From assembly GCA_900539175.1 (NCBI GenBank), contig UQAW01000023.1:1-46886 (forward strand): 46,886 nt of DNA, written 5' to 3'. This stretch comes from an uncultured Lachnospiraceae bacterium (GTDB lineage Bacteria > Bacillota > Clostridia > Lachnospirales > Lachnospiraceae). The notes under the pieces were generated by a model. The model was not told the origin of the DNA, made no database searches, and was given only the letters and a program-made list of their open reading frames with translations. A program made the translations under genes and the position numbers. Of this stretch, positions 1-7,872 are shown piece by piece. Numbering within the stretch: the first letter of the stretch is position 1; every line of letters begins with the position of its first letter.

Positions 1-118
1 GCCGCCAGTATTCGTAATCCGGGCTGTCGCCCTCCTTACTCATACCGGCTTGCCCGTCCAATATCCATGATCCTGCGCGTGCAAGCACGCTCCGGGTCAT
101 GGCTGCTGTACGGGACTT
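1..118 (-). ncRNA. Structured RNA element, copy A (cut by window edge)
   Basis: Read on the minus strand this segment starts 5 bases after the cdd stop. It folds as an outer stem (110-114 with 53-57), a long imperfect hairpin (67-100, closing with GCGTGC-AA-GCACGC), a conserved single-stranded block AUGAGUAAGGAG (43-32), a short hairpin GGGC-GACA-GCCC (32-21), then GGAUUACGAAU (20-10). The same order of parts occurs at 44721-44856, where the short hairpin is GCCC-GAACA-GGGC, so both sides of the stem have changed together. That is direct evidence for RNA structure rather than coding. The 3' end lies outside the window. A short open frame (M-S-K-E-G-D...) runs through it but is not conserved in copy B. 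Function unknown; I do not recognise the family. Confidence 0.6.
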
Positions 119-532
119 TCATAGTAAACTTTTCGGACCAAACCCCAGAGGAAGCAGCTCTTCCAACAGAAACGTGTTAAATCCTCCCCTTCCATCCTCC
201 AAAATGATGCGAAATTCATCTGGCCGGCAAAACTCCATCATCACCTGGCGGCAGACACCGCAGGGTGAACACATTTGATCCCCTCGTTCTTCACCCTTTC
301 CGCCGACAATTCCAATTGCATCAAATGTACGCTCTCCCTCAGATACTGCCTTAAAAAATGCTGTCCGCTCTGCACAATTGGAAGGACCGTAAGCAGCATT
401 CTCAATATTACAGCCCAGATAGATCTTTCCACTTTTCGCCAGAAGCGCCGCTCCTACCCGAAAACCGGAATAAGGGGCATAGGCAGATTCTCTTGCATGA
501 TATGCCAGTTCAATCAAATTTTTTTCATCCAT
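119..532 (-). CDS. cdd: Cytidine deaminase
   Basis: Hydrolytically deaminates cytidine and deoxycytidine to uridine and deoxyuridine in the cytoplasm as part of pyrimidine salvage. At 137 aa it matches the short homotetrameric type (Bacillus Cdd is about the same length). The zinc site is complete: Cys53 with catalytic Glu55 in NCAERTA, and Cys91/Cys94 in SPCGVCRQ. The ATG at 532 overlaps the last 8 bases of punA, which indicates translational coupling. With pdp and punA it forms a nucleoside breakdown operon: cytidine becomes uridine, and uridine is then split by the pyrimidine phosphorylase. The structured RNA element follows 5 bases after the stop. Confidence 0.96.
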   Translation of the reverse strand: MDEKNLIELAYHARESAYAPYSGFRVGAALLAKSGKIYLGCNIENAAYGPSNCAERTAFFKAVSEGERTFDAIGIVGGKGEERGDQMCSPCGVCRQVMMEFCRPDEFRIILEDGRGGFNTFLLEELLPLGFGPKSLL

Positions 533-1367
533 GCTTTTGTTCTCCGATCAGACGGATTGTCTCCGTCAACAGACACTTAAATTCACTTGCCACCCGATCG
601 GCAGTTTCCTGAACCTCCTGATGGCTCAGCGTCTGATTCAACATTCCGGCCGCCAGATTTGTGATACAGGAAATTCCGCAGACCTTCATCCCCATATGCT
701 TTGCAGCCATGGCTTCACAGGCAGTACTCATACCTACTGCATCTGCTCCCCATGCTCTGCACATTCTGATCTCCGCCGGTGTCTCATAATTCGGACCTGT
801 GAATTGCACATAGACCCCCTGCTGAAGGGAAACTCCCATATTCCGGGCTGCCTGCCTGACGATTTCCCGCAGGTCTTTATCGTACACCTCACTCATATCC
901 GGAAACCGTACGCCCAATTCTTCCAGATTCGTTCCAATCAGCGGACTTGGAACCGCCGTCGTGATATGGTCTGTAATCAACATCAGATCTCCCGGCTGAA
1001 AACTGAAATTCACACCTCCTGCTGCATTGGTCAGAATCACCGTTCTGGCACCTAACAGCCCCATCAACCGAACCGGAAGCACCACGTCTGCCATCGGATA
1101 CCCTTCATAATAATGCACTCTTCCCTGCATCGCCACGATCGGGATATCTTTCACATATCCGAATAAAAACCGCCCCTTATGCCCCGCAACCGTAGATACG
1201 GGAAACCCCTCGATTTCCGAATATTCGATTCTTTCCACAATCTTCATCTCATCCGCATAATCCCCAAGTCCGGATCCCAGAATCAAAGCAACCTCAGGCT
1301 GAAAACTGATTTTCTCTCTGACTGCATCCGTACACCTCTGCAGCTTTTCATAAACTCCATTTGCCAT
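525..1367 (-). CDS. punA: Purine-nucleoside phosphorylase (trimeric, inosine/guanosine type)
   Basis: Phosphorolyses inosine, guanosine and their deoxy forms to the free base and (deoxy)ribose-1-phosphate. The 280 aa protein has the class I PNP signatures in order: phosphate loop GSG (31-33), His63 in AGHKGR, RVHYYEGY (83-90), TNAAGG (113-118), and the base-binding GPNYETPAE block ending in Glu199, then GMST (Met213) and TNLAAG (Asn237). These correspond to the purine-specific residues of the trimeric family rather than the hexameric DeoD type. The ATG has a good AGAAAGGAAG site 8 bases upstream and lies 15 bases after the pdp stop. Its end overlaps cdd. Expected to act with pdp in nucleoside salvage. 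Confidence 0.95.
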   Translation of the reverse strand: MANGVYEKLQRCTDAVREKISFQPEVALILGSGLGDYADEMKIVERIEYSEIEGFPVSTVAGHKGRFLFGYVKDIPIVAMQGRVHYYEGYPMADVVLPVRLMGLLGARTVILTNAAGGVNFSFQPGDLMLITDHITTAVPSPLIGTNLEELGVRFPDMSEVYDKDLREIVRQAARNMGVSLQQGVYVQFTGPNYETPAEIRMCRAWGADAVGMSTACEAMAAKHMGMKVCGISCITNLAAGMLNQTLSHQEVQETADRVASEFKCLLTETIRLIGEQKHG

Positions 1368-1382
1368 CCCTGCACTTCCTTT

Positions 1383-2705
1383 CTAATACGACTCCACTCC
1401 CTCTTTTGACACCCGGGCATAAATCAGCGGTTTTACTTCCGGCTTCCTGTCTCCGATTTTCACTGCCCTCTGATACCGTTCCTCTGCCGTCTGAAACCGC
1501 TCTTTCTCAGAAGCATACATCACAGCAAGCGTATCCCCTGCTTTTACCAGATCTCCAACCTTTTTCTTCAATACAATTCCGGCTGAAAAATCAATTGTAC
1601 TGTCCTTTGTCTCACGTCCGGCGCCCAACATTGAGGATGCAATTCCGCAGCTTTCCGTATCCATGGATACCATATATCCGCTTTCCTTTGCTTTCACTTC
1701 ATGTGTATACGGCGCTTTCAAAAAAAGATCCGTATCTTTGATTACGGAACTGTCACCGCCCTGTGCCTCTACCATCGCAGTCAACCGTTCAAGCGCCCTG
1801 CCGCTTTCTATCGCTTCGTCAACCATCCTGCCGCATTCCTTCAATGTTCCCCTGCCTGCCAGACATACCATATTGGCAGCCAGTTTTTTGCACACTTCCG
1901 TTAAATCCTCCGGTCCCTGTCCGCGCAGCGTATCCACAGCTTCTATCACTTCCAGACTATTGCCGACAGCATACCCCAGAGGAACATCCATATCTGTAAT
2001 CAAAGCCACCGTCTTCCTGCCTGCATGTTCGCCGATGGATACCATCTCCTGAGCTAAAGCGACAGATTCTTCCACGCTCTTCATAAATGCACCGCTTCCG
2101 GTCTTTACATCCAACAAGATACAGTCACTGCCCGCCGCCAGTTTCTTACTCATGATTGATACTGCAATCAGAGGAATACTGTCCACCGTCGCAGTCACAT
2201 CCCGGAGTGCATACAACTTTTTATCCGCAGGAGCCAGATTACCAGACTGACCGATAATACTTAATCCGGTCCGGTTCACGACCTGAAAAAATGCTTCTCT
2301 TGTAAGTGTTGTCTGAAATCCCGGAATGGACTCCAGTTTATCTACCGTTCCGCCTGTATGCCCCAGCCCCCGGCCGGACATCTTTGCTACCTTTACTCCA
2401 CAGGCTGCGACAATCGGCGCAACAATCAAGGTCGTCTTATCACCTACACCTCCGGTGGAATGTTTGTCTGCCTTAATACCTTCAATTCCCGACAGATCCA
2501 CCATCTCTCCGGAATGTGCCGCCGCCAGGGTCATGGCAAGTGTCTCTTCTTCCGTCATCCCCTGAAAATAAACCGCCATCAAAAAGGATGCCATCTGATA
2601 GTCCGGAATCTCCCCGGCCACATATGCGCGGATCATATACTGAATCTCTTCTTCCGTCAAAACACCGCCGTTTCTCTTTCTCATGATAAGATCATACATC
2701 CTCAT
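1383..2705 (-). CDS. pdp: Pyrimidine-nucleoside phosphorylase
   Basis: Cleaves uridine, thymidine and deoxyuridine with phosphate to the base and sugar-1-phosphate. The 440 aa length and the paired family signatures KHSTGGVGDKTT (81-92, phosphate binding) and GRGLGHTGGTVDKLES (111-126) place it in the thymidine/pyrimidine phosphorylase family; the overall layout fits the Firmicute Pdp type. The order is an N-terminal helical lobe, the large alpha/beta domain, and a C-terminal biotin-carrier-like barrel (SGIVLKKKVGDLVKAGDTL). Start chosen at ATG 2705 because a perfect GGAGG sits at 2716-2720, 10 bases upstream; a second ATG two codons in is possible. First gene of pdp-punA-cdd. Confidence 0.95.
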   Translation of the reverse strand: MRMYDLIMRKRNGGVLTEEEIQYMIRAYVAGEIPDYQMASFLMAVYFQGMTEEETLAMTLAAAHSGEMVDLSGIEGIKADKHSTGGVGDKTTLIVAPIVAACGVKVAKMSGRGLGHTGGTVDKLESIPGFQTTLTREAFFQVVNRTGLSIIGQSGNLAPADKKLYALRDVTATVDSIPLIAVSIMSKKLAAGSDCILLDVKTGSGAFMKSVEESVALAQEMVSIGEHAGRKTVALITDMDVPLGYAVGNSLEVIEAVDTLRGQGPEDLTEVCKKLAANMVCLAGRGTLKECGRMVDEAIESGRALERLTAMVEAQGGDSSVIKDTDLFLKAPYTHEVKAKESGYMVSMDTESCGIASSMLGAGRETKDSTIDFSAGIVLKKKVGDLVKAGDTLAVMYASEKERFQTAEERYQRAVKIGDRKPEVKPLIYARVSKEGVESY

Positions 2706-2725
2706 ACGAAAAACACCTCCTTCTC

Positions 2726-2782
2726 AAAAGACCTGTGAACACCCGCTTATTCTGCACTTCTTCGGGGGTTCACAGGTCTTTT
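2726..2782 (-). terminator. Long inverted repeat between ddh and pdp
   Basis: AAAAGACCTGTGAAC (2726-2740) pairs perfectly with GTTCACAGGTCTTTT (2768-2782), and four more pairs (2742-2745 with 2763-2766) continue inward after one mismatch. It lies 19 bases after the ddh stop and ends in CTTTT on the minus strand, so it most likely ends the ddh transcript. It also sits 6 bases before the pdp Shine-Dalgarno, so it could act as an attenuator for pdp-punA-cdd. Confidence 0.75.
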
Positions 2783-2801
2783 CATCCATTACACGAAAAG
2801 A

Positions 2802-3788
2802 TTACAGTAATTCTGCTCTCAATTCTTCTGCTGTTTTCATAGATAACATTGCCGGCGCAATATCAAATACAGTTCTGGCACCAGATTCTCCGTTCTTCAC
2901 AAGACGATATGCCGCTCTCGCATAACATACTAACACAGAGGACGTAAATTCCGGATTGGAATCCAGTTTCAGAGAATACTCGATCACATGCTTGTTGCCC
3001 TCTCTTCCGGTTTCGCCGCTTCGGATAACAAAACCGCCGTGAGGCATCTTGCTGTGCTTCTCTTTCAGTTCTTCCTCAGAGATAAAGGTTACGGTAGTAT
3101 CATAGTCTGCAAAATAATTCGGCATATTCTTGATTGCTTCCTCAATCGCCTTTTGATCTGCACCTTCCTCAGCTACCACATAACATTCACGCAGATGCTT
3201 TTCTCTTGTAGTCAGTTTCGGACCGCTTCCGCTTCTGACTTTCTCTACAGCCTCTTCTACCGGCACAGTATACTGAATACCGTTCTTCACGCCCGGCACC
3301 CGTCTGATCGCATCAGAATGACCCTGGCTCACTCCTTTGCCCCAGAAGGTATACGTATCGCCCTGGACCAGAATAGACTCTGCATAAATTCTGTTCAAAG
3401 AGAACATACCCGGATCCCAGCCCACAGAGATAATACCAATATGGCCGCCTTCTTTTGCAGCCGCATCCATATTAGAAAAATACTCCGGGATTCTCGCATG
3501 TGTGTCAAAACTGTCAATCGTATTAAAATTTTTCACGATCTCGGGTCCGATAACCGGCAAGTCCGTAGCAGAACCTCCGCATAAAATCATCACATCAATC
3601 TCATCCTTCATTGTCAGGATATCATCCATCGCAACTACAGGTACACCCTCTGTCATAATTTTTACAGTTTCCGGCGCACGGCGCGTGAAAACAGCCTTCA
3701 GTTCCATATCCTGGTTCCGTTCAATCGCCAGTTCAACACCCCGGCCGATATTTCCGTAACCTACAATACCAATTCTGATTTTTTCCAT
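2802..3788 (-). CDS. ddh: meso-Diaminopimelate D-dehydrogenase
   Basis: NADPH-dependent amination of tetrahydrodipicolinate to meso-diaminopimelate, giving a one-step route to lysine and peptidoglycan precursor. The N-terminal Rossmann motif GIVGYGNIGRG (residues 7-17) and the DDH-specific stretch around SVGWDPGMFSLNR identify it. The 328 aa length is right for the clostridial form. An in-frame extension up to 3860 exists but is rejected: a good sigma-A promoter (3827-3855) lies inside it, and the ATG at 3788 has a GGGAG site upstream and directly begins the nucleotide-binding fold. It appears to be a single-gene transcript ended by the 2726-2782 hairpin. Confidence 0.95.
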   Translation of the reverse strand: MEKIRIGIVGYGNIGRGVELAIERNQDMELKAVFTRRAPETVKIMTEGVPVVAMDDILTMKDEIDVMILCGGSATDLPVIGPEIVKNFNTIDSFDTHARIPEYFSNMDAAAKEGGHIGIISVGWDPGMFSLNRIYAESILVQGDTYTFWGKGVSQGHSDAIRRVPGVKNGIQYTVPVEEAVEKVRSGSGPKLTTREKHLRECYVVAEEGADQKAIEEAIKNMPNYFADYDTTVTFISEEELKEKHSKMPHGGFVIRSGETGREGNKHVIEYSLKLDSNPEFTSSVLVCYARAAYRLVKNGESGARTVFDIAPAMLSMKTAEELRAELL

Positions 3789-3826
3789 GATATTTTTCTC
3801 CCTTATTTTCTGTATCTTCACAAAAA

Positions 3827-3855
3827 AGTATACCACGCAGATTCCAGTTAGACAA
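3827..3855 (-). promoter_or_regulatory. Promoter of ddh
   Basis: On the minus strand, TTGTCT (3850-3855), a 17-base spacer and TATACT (3827-3832) form a near-consensus sigma-A promoter about 40 bases before the chosen ddh start. Confidence 0.7.
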
Positions 3856-3916
3856 TCCAAAAAAATCCATTACAGGACCTCCTCCAGATGAAATCCCGAC
3901 AACATCGGATTATCTA

Positions 3917-5041
3917 TCACCTTTCTCCTCTGCACATTCTTAAATAAGTTTCCGTCATTTTACATAAGTATTCCGGTTTTTTCGTTGAATCCCCTTCACC
4001 TTCGGCTACCGTCAGGGCTCCGCAGATCATACAGGCAAACCGTTTCTTACAGTTTTTACATTCTGCCGGAAGATATATCTGTTCTGTCTTCTCGCAGATC
4101 TCCTTCCATCCTGAGAGAAATCCTTCTTCAAAGGGGCGGACAACCGGCTGATTCATCATTCCGCAGGGTGTCATCCTGCCATCCCAGGTAATCCAGAAGG
4201 ACGACCGGCCTGCCATACACCCCATATGCTCATCGGCTACACGGCTGCATTCCTCTTCCTCCTCTTCCTGTGGAATTCCTTTCTTCATCTGTTTCAGGAA
4301 AACTTTGAACTCATCCTCTTCCATCTGGCATTTTTTTGTCCGGAACAATGCTTCCCCGGCAGCTTCCGGCGTAAACCGTACTTCATCGTCTATCACACCG
4401 TCTTTTGCACTCCGCACCGGTGGAAACATATAAGATGTCGCATGAACCGGAATCTCTCTCTCCCCGGCAAATGCATAGATTTCCTCCATATCCTCAACAT
4501 TATATTGAGTAAAACTGGCGTTGATATTGACAAAAATTCCTGCCTGATGTAAAAGATCAATTCCACGTGTCGCCTGGTCAAAGCCCTTCGGATTCCCGCA
4601 AAGTCTTTCATAGGTTTCGTTACTTCCGCCGTACAAGGTCACATTAATTTTGGAGGGCGGATAGTCCTTCAGCCATTCCAATGTTTCTTCCGTTATCATC
4701 GTTGCATTGGAATTGATAGAGATTACAAACCCCATCTTACTCAATTCCAGATAAATTTCTTTAAAATCTGCTCTTAAGAACGGTTCTCCCCCGGTCAGAA
4801 GCAAAAAAAGCATTCCCTGTTCCCGGCAGATCTTCCCCATCTCAATCCACTCACTGGCCGTATATTCCCTGCCTCTTACGCGCATCTCTTCCTCAGACAT
4901 CCGGATATAACACATCCGGCAATTCATATTGCAACGCGGTGTCAATTCAAAGGTTCCGCTGATCGGAATCTTATTTTTTGCTGCCTTCTGGTAAAGGAAC
5001 CGGCGCAGCTGCGGCTGACTTTTCTTCTCTGATGCCTTCAT
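3917..5041 (-). CDS. Radical SAM/SPASM protein of unknown substrate
   Basis: A 374 aa radical SAM enzyme. The N-terminal motif CNMNCRMC places the SAM-binding [4Fe-4S] cysteines at 37, 41 and 44, followed by LLTGGEP (the GGE motif). The C-terminal third has the SPASM-type cysteines (GCMAG, TPCGMM, CKNCKKRFACMIC, LCKM) expected to hold auxiliary clusters. SPASM proteins usually mature peptides or enzymes, but no precursor peptide is evident next to it, so the substrate is open. Start chosen at ATG 5041, which has a perfect AGGAGG (5049-5054) 7 bases upstream; an upstream in-frame start overlaps the promoter. It follows hydE by 67 bases but has its own promoter. Confidence 0.85.
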   Translation of the reverse strand: MKASEKKSQPQLRRFLYQKAAKNKIPISGTFELTPRCNMNCRMCYIRMSEEEMRVRGREYTASEWIEMGKICREQGMLFLLLTGGEPFLRADFKEIYLELSKMGFVISINSNATMITEETLEWLKDYPPSKINVTLYGGSNETYERLCGNPKGFDQATRGIDLLHQAGIFVNINASFTQYNVEDMEEIYAFAGEREIPVHATSYMFPPVRSAKDGVIDDEVRFTPEAAGEALFRTKKCQMEEDEFKVFLKQMKKGIPQEEEEEECSRVADEHMGCMAGRSSFWITWDGRMTPCGMMNQPVVRPFEEGFLSGWKEICEKTEQIYLPAECKNCKKRFACMICGALTVAEGEGDSTKKPEYLCKMTETYLRMCRGER

Positions 5042-5060
5042 ATCATTTCCTCCTGGGACT

Positions 5061-5090
5061 ATTGTATCAAACATCTGAGGACATTTACAA
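5061..5090 (-). promoter_or_regulatory. Promoter of the radical SAM/SPASM gene
   Basis: TTGTAA (5085-5090), an 18-base spacer and TACAAT (5061-5066) on the minus strand, ending 19 bases before the chosen start codon. Confidence 0.5.
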
Positions 5091-5108
5091 TCTCTTTTTT
5101 ATTTATTC

Positions 5109-6149
5109 TTAAAATGAAGCAGCATCGCCCCGCTCGTTTACCAGACGATACCCCACTGACTCCACACGTCTTGCCAGGCATTCGCGGCACTCGGCTGCTT
5201 CTTCACCTGTACAGATTTTATGATCATACAGCTCGTATTGCTTTCTGTTTTTTAACGGAGACAGATTCGGCATTACCACATTGGCTCCGACTGCCAACCC
5301 TTTCTCTCTTCCCTGGGGATCCAGAGTACCAAGAGCTGTGGTAGCCGGAAGCAGCACCTTCGGCAGTAAAATCCTGATAACAGACAAAAGAAACAGTGTC
5401 AATTCCACACTGCCTTCCTTTTCTTTTGCATATATCGTATCATGATGGGGAATGAATGGACCGATTCCAACCATATGGGGATTCAGCTCTTTCAGAAATA
5501 TCAGATCCCGGGCAAGATGTTCCGCAGTCTGACCGGGAGAGCCGACCATAAATCCAGCTCCCACCTGATATCCCAGTTCTTTCAAATCATACAGACATTG
5601 TTTTCTCACAGCAAGACTCATACCCGCCGGATGCAGTGTCCTGTAATGCGCATCGTCCGCAGTCTCATGCCGAAGCAGATACCGGTCAGCCCCTGCTTTG
5701 CGAAACGCCTGATAAGCTTCATAAGATTTTTCTCCAATCGACAGGGTAATGGCACAGTCCGGATACCTGTCTTTAATCGAGCGGATAATCTCTGTCATCC
5801 GCTCCTTTGTATAATAAGCATCTTCCCCGCCCTGAAGCACAAACGTACGAAAACCCAATTCATGTCCCTGCTCACAGCAATCGAGAATTTCTTCTTTTGT
5901 CAGCCTATATCGTTCTGCCTTGTGATTTCCTTTACGGATTCCACAATAATAACAATCATTTTTACAATAATTCGTAAATTCGATAAGTCCTCTCGTATAT
6001 ACCTTATTTCCGTAATACAACTTTCTCAGACGCACCGCTTCCTCTGCCAGCAGTCTTGTTGTTTCCGGATTTCCTGCCTGACGGATAAGTGCAGCATATT
6101 CCGCTTCTGAGAGTTCGTGATCTGCTATCAGCTTTTCTGCGATATCCAT
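5109..6149 (-). CDS. hydE: [FeFe]-hydrogenase maturase HydE (radical SAM)
   Basis: Radical SAM enzyme that, with HydG and HydF, builds the diiron subsite of the [FeFe]-hydrogenase H-cluster. The block EFTNYCKNDCYYCGIR carries the cluster cysteines at 62, 66 and 69 and is typical of HydE rather than BioB or PylB. The C-terminal cysteines in KICTGEEAAECREC match the second cluster site seen in some HydE proteins. Length (346 aa) is normal. The ATG at 6149 has an AGGAGGGAG site upstream. hydF and hydG are not in the window. It lies 64 bases after the ABC ATPase in the same direction as cooS and the importer, so it may be read with them, though it also has a possible promoter of its own. Confidence 0.92.
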   Translation of the reverse strand: MDIAEKLIADHELSEAEYAALIRQAGNPETTRLLAEEAVRLRKLYYGNKVYTRGLIEFTNYCKNDCYYCGIRKGNHKAERYRLTKEEILDCCEQGHELGFRTFVLQGGEDAYYTKERMTEIIRSIKDRYPDCAITLSIGEKSYEAYQAFRKAGADRYLLRHETADDAHYRTLHPAGMSLAVRKQCLYDLKELGYQVGAGFMVGSPGQTAEHLARDLIFLKELNPHMVGIGPFIPHHDTIYAKEKEGSVELTLFLLSVIRILLPKVLLPATTALGTLDPQGREKGLAVGANVVMPNLSPLKNRKQYELYDHKICTGEEAAECRECLARRVESVGYRLVNERGDAASF

Positions 6150-6169
6150 TGCTTCTCCCTCCTGCTTAT

Positions 6170-6199
6170 AGCTTACCCTCTGTCTGCCGTAATCGTCAA
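6170..6199 (-). promoter_or_regulatory. Possible promoter of hydE
   Basis: TTGACG (6194-6199), an 18-base spacer and TAAGCT (6170-6175) on the minus strand. The -10 is weak, so hydE may also depend on read-through from the importer genes. Confidence 0.35.
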
Positions 6200-6213
6200 C
6201 TGTGATTTCTGTT

Positions 6214-6984
6214 TTAGATATAATATTCTACAGTTCTGTCTGACTTCATATGAAAGATTTCAAAGATTTTATCTCTCGCCACGATAAATTCATCCGAAGT
6301 TCTGTCTCTTTCGTGACCAAGCTGGATATTTACGATACTCTTTATCTTTCCCGGATTGGGTGTCATAACTACAATGCGGTCTGCCAGAAAGACGGCTTCT
6401 TCAATATCATGGGTAACAAAAATAATTGTTTTCTTCTCCTCACTGGACAGTTTCCGTACATCATCCTGAAGCTTCATCCGGGTAATTGCATCCAGTGCCC
6501 CAAAGGGCTCATCCATAAACAAAATCTCCGGATCCACTGCCAGTGCTCTTGCGATTGCCACACGCTGCTGCATCCCCCCGGATAATTGATGAGGATGTTG
6601 ATTCTTAAACTTACTCAAGCCCACAAGATCGATATATTGATCCGCGATTTCGGTCCTTTGGGCTTTCGGTACCTTTTTTGTCTCCAATCCCAGCTCCACA
6701 TTTTTCTGTACGTTCCTCCATGGAAGCAGTCCATAATTCTGAAAGATTGTCACATACCGGATGTCGGGTTTTTCAACCTTCTTCCCATCTATCGTCACAC
6801 TGCCTTCCGTAATCTTTTCAAATCCCGCTATTGCATTCAACAATGTGGTTTTTCCGCATCCGGAAGGTCCCAACAGGCAGATAAACTCACCCTTTTCCAC
6901 CGAAAGTGACACATGATCCAGAGCCTGAAACACACGATCCTTTTGCTGGTATTTTACAGATACATCTTCAACCTCGATATACAT
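6214..6984 (-). CDS. ABC importer ATPase, NitT/TauT (SsuB-like) family
   Basis: Cytoplasmic ATPase of a three-part ABC importer. Walker A GPSGCGKT (39-46), signature LSGGMQQR, Walker B ILFMDEP and the H-loop FVTHD are intact. The family (nitrate, sulfonate, taurine, thiamine-precursor importers) does not fix the substrate. A GTG at 6993 overlaps the permease stop, but it has no room for a ribosome site; the ATG at 6984 has GGAAGG 8 bases upstream and is preferred. It follows the permease by 5 bases and precedes hydE by 64. Position in the cooS run suggests an import function linked to CO dehydrogenase, not ordinary sulfonate uptake. Confidence 0.9.
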   Translation of the reverse strand: MYIEVEDVSVKYQQKDRVFQALDHVSLSVEKGEFICLLGPSGCGKTTLLNAIAGFEKITEGSVTIDGKKVEKPDIRYVTIFQNYGLLPWRNVQKNVELGLETKKVPKAQRTEIADQYIDLVGLSKFKNQHPHQLSGGMQQRVAIARALAVDPEILFMDEPFGALDAITRMKLQDDVRKLSSEEKKTIIFVTHDIEEAVFLADRIVVMTPNPGKIKSIVNIQLGHERDRTSDEFIVARDKIFEIFHMKSDRTVEYYI

Positions 6985-6989
6985 GACAG

Positions 6990-7799
6990 TCACCTTCCTT
7001 TCTCTGCATTTATGTATTTAACCACGCCGAATCCCCAGGTCTTTGCCACCCATCGTTCGAACAATTTAATCAGAACATCTAAGATCAGACCTACAAGACC
7101 AATGGTAATCATAACCGCCAGAAGGGCGTCTGCACGGATACAATTCTTGGCATCCATCACAAGGAATCCCAAACCGGTCTGGGAACCTACCATTTCTCCG
7201 GATACCAGGAAAATCCAGCAAGTGCTTAAGGCAAGATGAAGGCTATTTGCAATCTGTGGAAATATTGCGGGAAACACAATTTTAAATACGGTATGAAACT
7301 GAGACAGATTAAAATTTTCAGCCACTTTCAGATAAACCGGATCCATCCCGTTAACTGCTCCGACTGTAGACAGCAGGATTGGAAAAAAGCCGGCAATAAA
7401 AATAATCGCAATGGCCGGAATATCTCCGATTCCCACCCACAGAACAATGAAGGGAAGCCATGCCACAGGCGCAATGGGACGAATCAGTTGTATCACTGGA
7501 TTCATATATGCAAAAGCAGTGGGAAACCATCCAAGGAAAAGTCCCAACAATACACCAAGAATAACAGAGGCAAAATACCCAATCAGAAACCTTGCCATAC
7601 TCGCCTGAATATGCCCCAGCAGATTGATTCCCGAAGTACTTCCCTTCAGACCTGTCGTCAATAGTTCCTGAAATGCTTCCAATACTTTCCCTGGTCCGGG
7701 AAAGAGCACAGAATTAAAATTTCCAAATGTTACTGCCAATTGCCAGATCCCTAATAAACAGACAAAAGATATGACAATCCGCCTGATTGACTTGAACAC
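6990..7799 (-). CDS. ABC importer permease, NitT/TauT (SsuC-like) family
   Basis: Integral membrane permease of 269 aa with about six hydrophobic segments. The coupling-helix region around VAENFNLSQFHTVFKIVFPAI and the stretch IRPIAPVAWLPFIVLWVGIG are characteristic of the SsuC/TauC/NrtB group. The start is GTG at 7799, supported by AAGGGG six bases upstream. A 12-bp intercistronic hairpin separates it from the lipoprotein gene, and the ATPase follows 5 bases after its stop. Confidence 0.9.
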   Translation of the reverse strand: MFKSIRRIVISFVCLLGIWQLAVTFGNFNSVLFPGPGKVLEAFQELLTTGLKGSTSGINLLGHIQASMARFLIGYFASVILGVLLGLFLGWFPTAFAYMNPVIQLIRPIAPVAWLPFIVLWVGIGDIPAIAIIFIAGFFPILLSTVGAVNGMDPVYLKVAENFNLSQFHTVFKIVFPAIFPQIANSLHLALSTCWIFLVSGEMVGSQTGLGFLVMDAKNCIRADALLAVMITIGLVGLILDVLIKLFERWVAKTWGFGVVKYINAEKGR

Positions 7800-7823
7800 A
7801 GATTTCCCCTTTCCTCAGAACGG

Positions 7824-7853
7824 TCAGATACGGTCTCTTCTGACCGCATCTGA
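7824..7853 (-). other. Intercistronic hairpin between lipoprotein and permease genes
   Basis: TCAGATACGGTC (7824-7835) pairs with GACCGCATCTGA (7842-7853) around a 6-base loop, with a single G-U type mismatch in the transcript. There is no T-run, so it is more likely to protect the 3' end of the binding-protein message, as is common in importer operons, than to terminate it. Confidence 0.6.
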
Positions 7854-7872
7854 TTCCACCGAACTGAATCTT

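Noticed and set aside
1..43. Short minus-strand frame starting M-S-K-E-G-D as the start of a gene after cdd
   Set aside because: The related element at 44721-44856 does not keep the peptide, while the stems are kept, so RNA structure explains it better.
3789..3860. Longer N-terminus for ddh
   Set aside because: It contains the promoter and a hydrophobic stretch not found in the family; the ATG at 3788 has a ribosome site.
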